Assembly (NCBI RefSeq): GCF_029625905.1 | Contig: NZ_JARTLM010000001.1 | Location: 62,001 to 126,000, forward strand | Direction of reading: 5' to 3' | DNA length: 64,000 nucleotides | From: Hydrogenovibrio sp. 3SP14C1 | GTDB taxonomy: Bacteria > Pseudomonadota > Gammaproteobacteria > Thiomicrospirales > Thiomicrospiraceae | Shown: positions 43,097 to 50,631 of the stretch, in pieces | Layout: each line of letters opens with the position of its first letter | Numbering within the stretch: the first letter of the stretch is position 1 | Notes under the pieces: generated by a model | Told to the model about the DNA's origin: nothing | The model's database searches: none | The model's input: only the letters and a program-made list of their open reading frames with translations | Program-made: the position numbers and the translations under genes

Positions 43097-44773
43097 ATGA
43101 AAGCTTCTGATTTATTTGTCAAAGCCCTTGAAGCGGAAGGAGTCGAATATGTTTTCGGTATTCCTGGTGAGGAGAATCTCGATCTTCTCAATTCCTTGAA
43201 AGACTCCAAAATCAAACTCATCGTCACCCGTCATGAGCAGGCTGCCGGCTTTATGGCTGCAACCTATGGCCGTCTTACCGGTAATGCAGGCGTGTGTCTA
43301 TCTACTCTCGGGCCGGGGGCCACTAACTTAGTCACCGCTGCCGCTTACGCACAACTTGGCGCCATGCCAATGGTAATGATTACGGGTCAAAAACCGATTA
43401 AAACCAGCAAACAAGGCCAGTTCCAGATTATCGATGTGGTGGATATGATGCATCCCATCACGAAGTACAGTTGCCAGATTCAAAGCGGGCATAACATTCC
43501 TGCACGTATTCGTGAAGCTTTCCGTTCCGCCCATGCCGAACGTCCCGGCACCAGTCATTTAGAATTACCTGAGGATATCGCTGCGGAAGAAACCAATTCG
43601 GTCGTCATTCAAAAAGGCATGCATCGACGCCCTTTGGCAGAAGAAAAGGCCGTCAGAACCGCGGTCGACATGATTCAAAAAGCCAAACGCCCCCTTATTT
43701 TAGTGGGCGCCGCTGCCAATCGAAAAACAGCCGGGAAAATGCTGCGCCAGTTTATCGATAAAACCGGTATTCCTTTTTTCACCACGCAAATGGGCAAAGG
43801 TGTGGTGGATGAGCGCCATCACCTCTACTTAGGTTGCGCCGCCTTATCCGATCATGACTTTGTGCATTGTGCCATTCGCTACACCGATCTTATTATTAAT
43901 ATCGGACACGATGTCGTCGAAAAACCACCTTTTTTCATGAAACCAGATGGCTTTAAAGTCATTCACGTCAATTTCACCAACGCGGTAATTGACCCGGTGT
44001 ATTTTCCACAAACCGAAGTAGTTGGAGACATCGGAAATGGCATTTATCAAATCAAAGAACGGATTGAACGCCAGGAAACGTGGGATTTTGATTGTTTTAT
44101 ACAAGCCAAACGTCTGATTGATAAACAAATTATGGAGGGTGCCCACGACGGGCGATTTCCGATGTATCCGCAACGCGTGGTGGCGGACATTCGAAAAATA
44201 ATGCCGGATACGGGCATGATTGCATTGGATAACGGTATCTACAAAATCTGGTTTGCACGCAATTATCTCGCTTTTCATCACAACACCATTTTGCTCGACA
44301 ACGCCCTTGCAACCATGGGAGCAGGCTTGCCTTCGGCTATTGCAGCCAAACTGGTTCACCCCGAACGCCGCGTAATGGCTATTTGTGGCGATGGAGGCTT
44401 TATGATGAATTCACAGGAAATGGAAACCGCTGTCCGCCTAAAATTGGATTTGGTTGTTCTACTGCTCAACGATAATGCGTTCGGCATGATTAAATGGAAA
44501 CAAGCGAATATGGGCTTTGACGATTTCGGGCTGGATGTCGGCAATGCCGACTTTGTTATGTATGCCCAAAGTTATGGCGCACATGGACACCGCATCACAA
44601 AAGCAGACGATTTAATCCCAAAAATGGAGGCTTGTTTTGAAGCCGGTGGTGTCCATCTAGTGGAAGTGCCGGTGGATTACAGTGAAAATGACCATATTCT
44701 TAACCATGAACTCAAAGAACGTAGCCAAGCGGTATACGACAAAATGGCTGAAACGCTTAATCAATTAAGCTGA
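43097..44773 (+). CDS. Acetolactate synthase-like ThDP enzyme, large subunit type
   Basis: 558 residues with the three domains of ThDP enzymes. The ThDP glutamate is in IVTRHEQAAGFMAATYGRLT, the FAD/central domain spans about 190-320, and the ThDP-diphosphate motif is GDGGFMMNSQEMETAVRLK with NDN 25-30 residues on. FGIPGEENLDLLNSL marks the acetolactate-synthase/AlsS group. No small regulatory subunit is next to it. Products could be acetolactate or another condensation of pyruvate or a 2-keto acid. AAGGGAG before the ATG is a strong site. It overlaps the end of mtfA by nine bases, tail to tail. Confidence 0.85.
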   Translation: MKASDLFVKALEAEGVEYVFGIPGEENLDLLNSLKDSKIKLIVTRHEQAAGFMAATYGRLTGNAGVCLSTLGPGATNLVTAAAYAQLGAMPMVMITGQKPIKTSKQGQFQIIDVVDMMHPITKYSCQIQSGHNIPARIREAFRSAHAERPGTSHLELPEDIAAEETNSVVIQKGMHRRPLAEEKAVRTAVDMIQKAKRPLILVGAAANRKTAGKMLRQFIDKTGIPFFTTQMGKGVVDERHHLYLGCAALSDHDFVHCAIRYTDLIINIGHDVVEKPPFFMKPDGFKVIHVNFTNAVIDPVYFPQTEVVGDIGNGIYQIKERIERQETWDFDCFIQAKRLIDKQIMEGAHDGRFPMYPQRVVADIRKIMPDTGMIALDNGIYKIWFARNYLAFHHNTILLDNALATMGAGLPSAIAAKLVHPERRVMAICGDGGFMMNSQEMETAVRLKLDLVVLLLNDNAFGMIKWKQANMGFDDFGLDVGNADFVMYAQSYGAHGHRITKADDLIPKMEACFEAGGVHLVEVPVDYSENDHILNHELKERSQAVYDKMAETLNQLS

Positions 44774-45544
44774 TTTCCGTTTGGCGGGGTTTTGTCGGTA
44801 AAACAAAGACAACTGAGTAAACACTTTCGGAAAATGACGATGCAGCTTTTTCGGTGCGGTGAAAAAATACTCGGTGGTCACAGCAAAAAACTCTGCCGGG
44901 GAAGTTGCCGCATATTCACTAATTTCAGTGTGGTGTTGGTGCTCCAAACGTCTTTGTAAATGCTCAAATGCTTCGGTAAATACTTCTGTCCAGACTTCTC
45001 GCACCATATTTTGATGCAAAGGCGGCATGCCATTGGCACGGCCATTTAACATATCCAACTTGTGTGCAAATTCGTGTAACACGACATTGTGACCTGGAAT
45101 CAGCTCGCCCATTTCTGCTTGAGACACATCCCAAGAGATGATCACCGGTCCTTGTAACCAGGATTCTCCCGCCAACACCCTGTCTTCATGTGCGACCAAG
45201 CCCATTTCGTCTGGCGCCTGTCTTACCACTTTAAATGCGCCAGGATAAACAATGATATCGACACACTCATCGTAATAATCCAACCCCAAGTTTAAAACCA
45301 ACAAACAGGCCTGAGCAGAGATTGCGACGCCAATGTCGAGCGTTACTTCAAGCCCTTGGGTGCCTTTGAAGTATTTTTGATGGAGGAACAAGGTGGTCAG
45401 TTCACGTAAATGCGCTTTTTCTACTGAAGTCAGGTCATAAAATAAGGCATTATCCTGCATTAAACGATGCCAGATTTCATGCGAAATCGGATGGCGTCGT
45501 AGAATATAACGCGTGTGAAGATGTCTAAGCCATTTAAAGGCCAT
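44765..45544 (-). CDS. mtfA: Zinc-dependent peptidase MtfA (M90)
   Basis: 259 residues. The metal-binding HEFAHKLDMLNGRANGMPPL is an HExxH variant (HEFAH), with the third ligand likely in PAEFFAVTTEYFF. SWLQGPVIISWDV fits the same family. E. coli MtfA binds Mlc and controls glucose PTS; in other bacteria it is a general aminopeptidase. Its 3' end overlaps the acetolactate-synthase-like gene. It lies 33 bp after the DUF4389 gene on the same strand, so they are probably one transcript. Confidence 0.9.
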   Translation of the reverse strand: MAFKWLRHLHTRYILRRHPISHEIWHRLMQDNALFYDLTSVEKAHLRELTTLFLHQKYFKGTQGLEVTLDIGVAISAQACLLVLNLGLDYYDECVDIIVYPGAFKVVRQAPDEMGLVAHEDRVLAGESWLQGPVIISWDVSQAEMGELIPGHNVVLHEFAHKLDMLNGRANGMPPLHQNMVREVWTEVFTEAFEHLQRRLEHQHHTEISEYAATSPAEFFAVTTEYFFTAPKKLHRHFPKVFTQLSLFYRQNPAKRKSA

Positions 45545-45577
45545 CTTAATTGACTGATAACACGTTAATGCACATGA

Positions 45578-45919
45578 TTACTTTTCAGAAACATCGCTTT
45601 TCTGAGTAGATTCCTTTTCATCAGTTGCTTTTTCAACTTCAGGTGCTTGGGGCCACTCACCCATCGGATAAGGGTGTTCTTCACTGTTATAGGTGAGGAA
45701 CAACAGAACTTCATATTGATAAAGGCTCAAACTTTTACCAAACCTGAGCAAATTATCATTGGTCTTGGCAGTAAACAGCACGGTCAGAAACTGTACTAAC
45801 ACGACAAATACAGCAACGAATTCGGCTACCCACCAAAAAACCATAAATATCACCATATACAACCCACGCATCCACACACTACGATCCTTGTAAGACTTAA
45901 CTGTTTCTTCTTCGGACAT
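45578..45919 (-). CDS. DUF4389 family membrane protein
   Basis: 113 residues. One strongly hydrophobic stretch (about 18-50, MVIFMVFWWVAEFVAVFVVL) likely gives two helices. A conserved middle holds LLRFGKSLSLYQYEVLLFLT and EHPYPMGEWP, and the tail is acidic and charged. This is the DUF4389 pattern, whose function is unknown. AGAGGAAAAGAATC precedes the ATG. It is upstream of mtfA. Confidence 0.85.
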   Translation of the reverse strand: MSEEETVKSYKDRSVWMRGLYMVIFMVFWWVAEFVAVFVVLVQFLTVLFTAKTNDNLLRFGKSLSLYQYEVLLFLTYNSEEHPYPMGEWPQAPEVEKATDEKESTQKSDVSEK

Positions 45920-46006
45920 GATTCTTTTCCTCTTAGCTGAAATCAGATTCTCACTTTCGATTTTACAGATAAATACGCAAAATCATAGAAAAATGATCAG
46001 GCCTGG

Positions 46007-48334
46007 CTATAAATTAGACGTTTTTCTGCTCGCAATAAGTTGACCCAAAGCAATCGAACCATCATTCACCGGTGTTTGCTGTTGAAAATAGAGCGGTTGC
46101 GACTTATGAGCAAAACGTTTTTCAAGTAATACCATAAGGGTTTTATTTTGGAACACGCCTCCCGTGACGATGACAGGGAGCGCTTTAAATTGATCGGCAA
46201 TGTCGTCGATGATATTCACCAAGCCATTCAAGAATCGACTGACTCGCACGGAGGTTGACACGTCTTGTTGGTGATCGAGGATAAGTTGTTTAATCATCGG
46301 CTCAAAATCAATCTGGTTCTGTTTGATTCGATAGTCATAGGCATCAGTAACCACCTCGTCATAGAGGGCTTCCAGCCAAAGACCGCTTTGTCCTTCATAA
46401 TTCAGTGTTTGAATAACGCCACACAAGCTGGCAACGGCATCAAACACACGCCCCATTGAACTGGAAAAAGGACTGTTTAAATTTTGTTGATACATATGAT
46501 AAAACTGTTCTATTTCTTGCTCAGTAAACGCTTGGACGGTCGGCAACGCTAACCCTAAAACCGTTTCTAACGAATAATGATCGAACAACATGGCTAAAGC
46601 AACTCGTCGCGGCTGTCGGCTGGCTTGGTCGCCCCCCAACAGTTTAAAAGGCTTCACATAAAAAGCGCGTTCATAACTTGTTGTGTCTGCCACCAATACT
46701 TCCCCGCCCCAGCTAGTATGATCGTCTCCCAGCCCGGTGCCATCCCAACAAAAGGCCAACACCGGCGAGTCCAACTGATGTTCCGCCATACAGGCCAATG
46801 CATGGGCATAATGATGCTGAACGGTTGTATGAGGCAATTGGTTTTGCTGAGCAAACGCCCTTGCCCATTGGCTACTGGCATAATCCGAATGAAAGTCACT
46901 CACCACGTGATTAGGATATAGATGATGCAAGGTTTCGAAGCGTTGAATGGTTTGTTGAAAACGTTGATAAGCAGCTAAAGACCCTAAGTCTCCGAGATAC
47001 GGAGACAACACCATTCGCGCATCATTCGCATAGGCCATGGCACTTTTTTGTTGTGCGCCTACTGCTAAAACCATTTGAGAACCATCTGTATCGGTATGCA
47101 AGAAGGATTGGTAGTAAGGTGCTAAGCCTCGCCCCAACCGCAACACCATTGGTTTGCCATTGATACTTTGCATAATGCTGTCATCACAAGGGTTTACGAT
47201 TTCTCGGTCAACATCAAGCACCACATCGACAATGGCGCGGTCTATTTGGCAAAGTGCATCGAAAACAGTAGACGTCTCATACAAAATGGGCTCGCCACTC
47301 AGGTTGGCACTGGTAGCCACCACTGGAAAATCGATATATTGAAACAACAAATGTTGCAAAGGCGTATTGGCTAAGAACACGCCCAGCCGATTTATATTGG
47401 GCGCGACCTCACCACAAAGAGAGGAACCTGACTTTTTTTCAACCAGAACAATCGGCTTAGTATCAGATGTCAGCAAGTCGACTTCATGTGGCGTCAGGTG
47501 CGCTATTTGGTGTGCCATTTCCACATCGGCACATAAAACCGCAAACGGTTTGGCGGCGCGATGTTTTCTCTGGCGAAGCTTAACCACAGCTTCAGGTTCG
47601 GTCGCATCACATAAAAGATGAAACCCACCTACCCCTTTAAAAGCGACCAGGCCTGACGCTTTCAAACGCTGTGCCACCTTTTGAATCGCCGTTTCACCTT
47701 CGGCAATTGGCTGTCGCATAGCATCAAACAACTGTATTGTCGGACCACAGTCTGGGCAGCAAATGCCTTGGGTGTGAAAACGACGATTGTTTGGGTCATA
47801 ATATTCTGTCGCACAGGCTTCACACATCTTATAAGGCCGCATGCTGGAATGCGATCGATCATAAGGCGAGTGTGACAAAATAGAATAACGAGGCCCACAG
47901 TCAGAACAATTGATAAAAGGATCATGATAACGCCGGCTATTCGGGTCATGAAATTCCTCAAGACAGCGATCACACACCGCCAGGTCTGGCGAAATTTGAA
48001 TGGCCTGAGCGCCCTCGTTATTTGACTTACTGTCAATAATGGAGAAAGCCTCAAACATCGCCTGATCTACCAGTGGCACAGAGTCGGTTTCAATGCAGTC
48101 AATCACCGCTTGCTTAGGAAAAAAATCGGGTTTCTGAGTGGTGAGATATTGTTGAAATTGTTTAATGGCTTGCGGCGTTCCCTGTAACAGTACCACAACA
48201 CCTTGCGTATTATTGGCGACCGAGCCAAACAGCCCTAACGACTGCGCCAGCTGAAAAATAAACGGACGAAATCCCACACCCTGGACACGGCCAAAGATGT
48301 GTAATCGAAGTTGGATAGTCTCTTCAAGAGTCAA
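46007..48334 (-). CDS. hypF: Carbamoyltransferase HypF ([NiFe] maturation)
   Basis: 775 residues from a TTG start. Acylphosphatase domain (RVQGVGFRPFIFQL), zinc-finger pairs (CDRCLEEF, CSDCGPRY, CEACATEYYD, GICCPDCGP), a YrdC-like domain and a Kae1-like domain with HHYAHALACMAEH and VVTGGVFQNKTL. HypF makes the carbamoyl group that HypE turns into the cyanide ligands of the active site. The ATG at 48388 would overlap the protease gene by 44 bp and has no site. AAGGAGG lies 5 bp before TTG 48334, so that start is chosen. It is the last gene of the hydrogenase locus. A one-mismatch decamer lies at its end (45997-46006). Confidence 0.93.
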   Translation of the reverse strand: MTLEETIQLRLHIFGRVQGVGFRPFIFQLAQSLGLFGSVANNTQGVVVLLQGTPQAIKQFQQYLTTQKPDFFPKQAVIDCIETDSVPLVDQAMFEAFSIIDSKSNNEGAQAIQISPDLAVCDRCLEEFHDPNSRRYHDPFINCSDCGPRYSILSHSPYDRSHSSMRPYKMCEACATEYYDPNNRRFHTQGICCPDCGPTIQLFDAMRQPIAEGETAIQKVAQRLKASGLVAFKGVGGFHLLCDATEPEAVVKLRQRKHRAAKPFAVLCADVEMAHQIAHLTPHEVDLLTSDTKPIVLVEKKSGSSLCGEVAPNINRLGVFLANTPLQHLLFQYIDFPVVATSANLSGEPILYETSTVFDALCQIDRAIVDVVLDVDREIVNPCDDSIMQSINGKPMVLRLGRGLAPYYQSFLHTDTDGSQMVLAVGAQQKSAMAYANDARMVLSPYLGDLGSLAAYQRFQQTIQRFETLHHLYPNHVVSDFHSDYASSQWARAFAQQNQLPHTTVQHHYAHALACMAEHQLDSPVLAFCWDGTGLGDDHTSWGGEVLVADTTSYERAFYVKPFKLLGGDQASRQPRRVALAMLFDHYSLETVLGLALPTVQAFTEQEIEQFYHMYQQNLNSPFSSSMGRVFDAVASLCGVIQTLNYEGQSGLWLEALYDEVVTDAYDYRIKQNQIDFEPMIKQLILDHQQDVSTSVRVSRFLNGLVNIIDDIADQFKALPVIVTGGVFQNKTLMVLLEKRFAHKSQPLYFQQQTPVNDGSIALGQLIASRKTSNL

Positions 48335-48344
48335 ACCATCCTCC

Positions 48345-48917
48345 TTAGGCGCTGGCTGAGACTTGGCTAAACTGTTCGATAATCGCATCCAAAGTCGCAG
48401 CAGTGGTGCTCGGCGTGACCGTCACGCCTAGGGTTTTCAATTGCTGAATCACGCTGTTAATCAACAACCCAATATTTTGCCGAACGGGTCGGGTCAATTC
48501 AAACGCAACGGTTTCGATGTCTTGCGGCACCATCGCAATAATTTGTACTTGGGCGATTTCACCTGCCAAAGCGCCTAATTCCAAAGTTTGCAAAACTTCT
48601 ACTTCATGTGCAGTCTGTCGATATTGCCCCATGCCTTGTAGTATGTCAGAACTTAAGGAATACACTTCTCCCGGGATTTTGGCATCCCCAACACTGATGG
48701 TATCCAGCAACAATAGATAATCATAACTTTGATAATAATGAATCAAATTCATGCCAAGCGTGCCGCCATCAATCAAATCAATGGCGGGCGAAAACTGATA
48801 ATTCTGCTTTAAAAACTCTGTGGCATAGATACCGATACCCTCATCGGTGAACAAAATATTACCCACCCCCATGACAGCAATGCGCGGATGACTGGAAGAA
48901 ACTTCGGAAAATGCCAT
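48345..48917 (-). CDS. Hydrogenase maturation protease (HupD/HyaD type)
   Basis: 190 residues. The nickel-binding region GVGNILFTDEGIGIYATEFL and DGGTLGMNLIHYY with LLLLDTISVGDAKIPG follow the HybD family. These endopeptidases bind nickel and remove the C-terminal tail of the large subunit after metal insertion. It lies 7 bp after the large subunit gene and 10 bp before hypF. Its substrate is almost certainly the adjacent large subunit, whose tail is described there. Confidence 0.9.
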   Translation of the reverse strand: MAFSEVSSSHPRIAVMGVGNILFTDEGIGIYATEFLKQNYQFSPAIDLIDGGTLGMNLIHYYQSYDYLLLLDTISVGDAKIPGEVYSLSSDILQGMGQYRQTAHEVEVLQTLELGALAGEIAQVQIIAMVPQDIETVAFELTRPVRQNIGLLINSVIQQLKTLGVTVTPSTTAATLDAIIEQFSQVSASA

Positions 48918-48924
48918 AAAAGCC

Positions 48925-50631
48925 CTAAAAGGTTCCGATGGGATTCACGCGATGTTCCGATAAGGTTTGCCCTTGTGCATCAATGACATGTACCGCACAG
49001 GCTAAACACGGATCAAAAGAATGCACCGCACGAAGCACTTCCAAAGGTTGTTGTGGGTCGGCCAACTTGAGGCCAACAATGGCTTCTTCATAGGGCCCTC
49101 GAATCCCTTGACCATCCTTAGGAGACGCATTCCAAGTCGTGGGCACGACCGCCTGATAGTTCTTGACCTTCGCATCCTGAATACGGATAAAATGACTTAA
49201 CATCCCGCGAGGCACTTCCAAAACCGCTCGCCCTTTGGTTTCAAGAGGCAAGGCCTCAAACTCATATTTCGTCCAAGTGGTTTCATCGTAATATTTGATG
49301 TTTTCAATCAGCTCACTGACAAATGCAAAAATCAGATCACACACCACTTCAGCTTCAACGGCGCGCGCCGCATTTCGACCAATGGATGAAGAAAAATCGA
49401 TCAGTTCCAAGCCGGTATCATTCATAAAATGTTGCATATACGGGCGCACCGTCTTGGCATTTTTGACATAACCAATGATCATTCGTGCGGCGGGCCCCAC
49501 CTCCATGGGTTGACCTTGATAACGCGGTGCTTTGATCCAGCTGTATTTGCCTTCGGTTTTCAGGGTGCCGTCCGCATTCATATCGGTGTAGTCCGGTTCC
49601 GTGGTTTCATCATACGGATTGGTCGGCGCTTCATCGGCATACCAGGAACGAGAGGCCTCTTCCGTGATTTGAGTGTCATCAAACGGCTCTATTGTCGAGA
49701 AATCATGCCCCCAAATAATGCCGCTGGCAAATAACGGTTCGTCATCTGACAATTGATAGCCGCCCGAACACATAAAATTACCATGACCACGACCTTCGCC
49801 GGCTTTGATATTGTCGCCATAGGCGGCCACGACCATTTTCATATCCGGCAAATAGGCACGTTTCAAGAATTCTTGTGTGTCTTTAATAATGAAAAGATAG
49901 TCATTCAAACGCTGAGGGTTCAACATGTCCATCACACTGGTGACACCCCCGACCACCAAATTTTGCGGATGCGGTGTTTTGCCTCCGAAAATGGCGATGG
50001 CCTTGCTCACTTCCCGTTGAATCCGCAGCGCTTCCAGATAATGATTCATATGAATCAGATTTTCTTCCGGTGACAATTTGTACTGGGCATGACCCCAATA
50101 CCCATTAGCGAAAAGCCCTAAACGCCCTGCGTTAACAAAGTTCGCCAACTTTTCCTGCACCGCGGCCAAATCGCCCTGTGAACAGTTATACGGGTGTTTA
50201 TGCCATTGATGAGCTATTTCACTGGCTTTGTGACAATCAGCTTCCAATGCGCTGGTAACATCAACATAATCCAAAGAGTGCAGATGGTAATAATGCACCA
50301 GATGATCCTGTACAAACAATGCCAGAGAAACCAAATTCCGGACGATTTCAGCATTACGCGGCGGAACGATTTCATAAGCGTTTTCCACCGCACTGATCGA
50401 CGCACGATAATGCGAATTAGTACAGACGCCGCAGATACGCTGAGCAATCAAACCGGTATCCCGCGGATCCCGACCTTTCAGAATGGTTTCAATACCCCGA
50501 AATAATTGACCAGACGCCCAGGCTTCGGTCACGGTATTGTGTTCATCCACTTCAATTTCAACCCTTAAATGGCCTTCAATTCGGGTAACTGGATCGATTA
50601 CGATTTTCTGTTTTTTAGTGGATTCTGTCAT
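48925..50631 (-). CDS. [NiFe] hydrogenase large subunit
   Basis: 568 residues. Nickel ligands are in RICGVCTNSHYRAS (N-terminal L1 motif) and DPCLACAVH (C-terminal L2 motif). Another conserved block is GGVTSVMDMLNP, and GHGNFMCSGG follows later. The tail after the L2 His, about 20 residues (ending HRVNPIGTF), is the peptide cut off by the maturation protease. The sequence splits hydrogen at the NiFe(CN)2CO centre. It overlaps the fused small subunit by 4 bp (ATGA), so the two are translated together. The subgroup cannot be fixed without a tree, but the small subunit points to a group 2-like enzyme. Confidence 0.95.
   Translation of the reverse strand: MTESTKKQKIVIDPVTRIEGHLRVEIEVDEHNTVTEAWASGQLFRGIETILKGRDPRDTGLIAQRICGVCTNSHYRASISAVENAYEIVPPRNAEIVRNLVSLALFVQDHLVHYYHLHSLDYVDVTSALEADCHKASEIAHQWHKHPYNCSQGDLAAVQEKLANFVNAGRLGLFANGYWGHAQYKLSPEENLIHMNHYLEALRIQREVSKAIAIFGGKTPHPQNLVVGGVTSVMDMLNPQRLNDYLFIIKDTQEFLKRAYLPDMKMVVAAYGDNIKAGEGRGHGNFMCSGGYQLSDDEPLFASGIIWGHDFSTIEPFDDTQITEEASRSWYADEAPTNPYDETTEPDYTDMNADGTLKTEGKYSWIKAPRYQGQPMEVGPAARMIIGYVKNAKTVRPYMQHFMNDTGLELIDFSSSIGRNAARAVEAEVVCDLIFAFVSELIENIKYYDETTWTKYEFEALPLETKGRAVLEVPRGMLSHFIRIQDAKVKNYQAVVPTTWNASPKDGQGIRGPYEEAIVGLKLADPQQPLEVLRAVHSFDPCLACAVHVIDAQGQTLSEHRVNPIGTF

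Noticed and set aside
43844-44359. Long open frame antisense to the acetolactate-synthase-like gene
   Set aside because: The opposite strand encodes a clear ThDP enzyme across the whole stretch; the antisense frame has low-complexity His/Arg composition typical of shadows.
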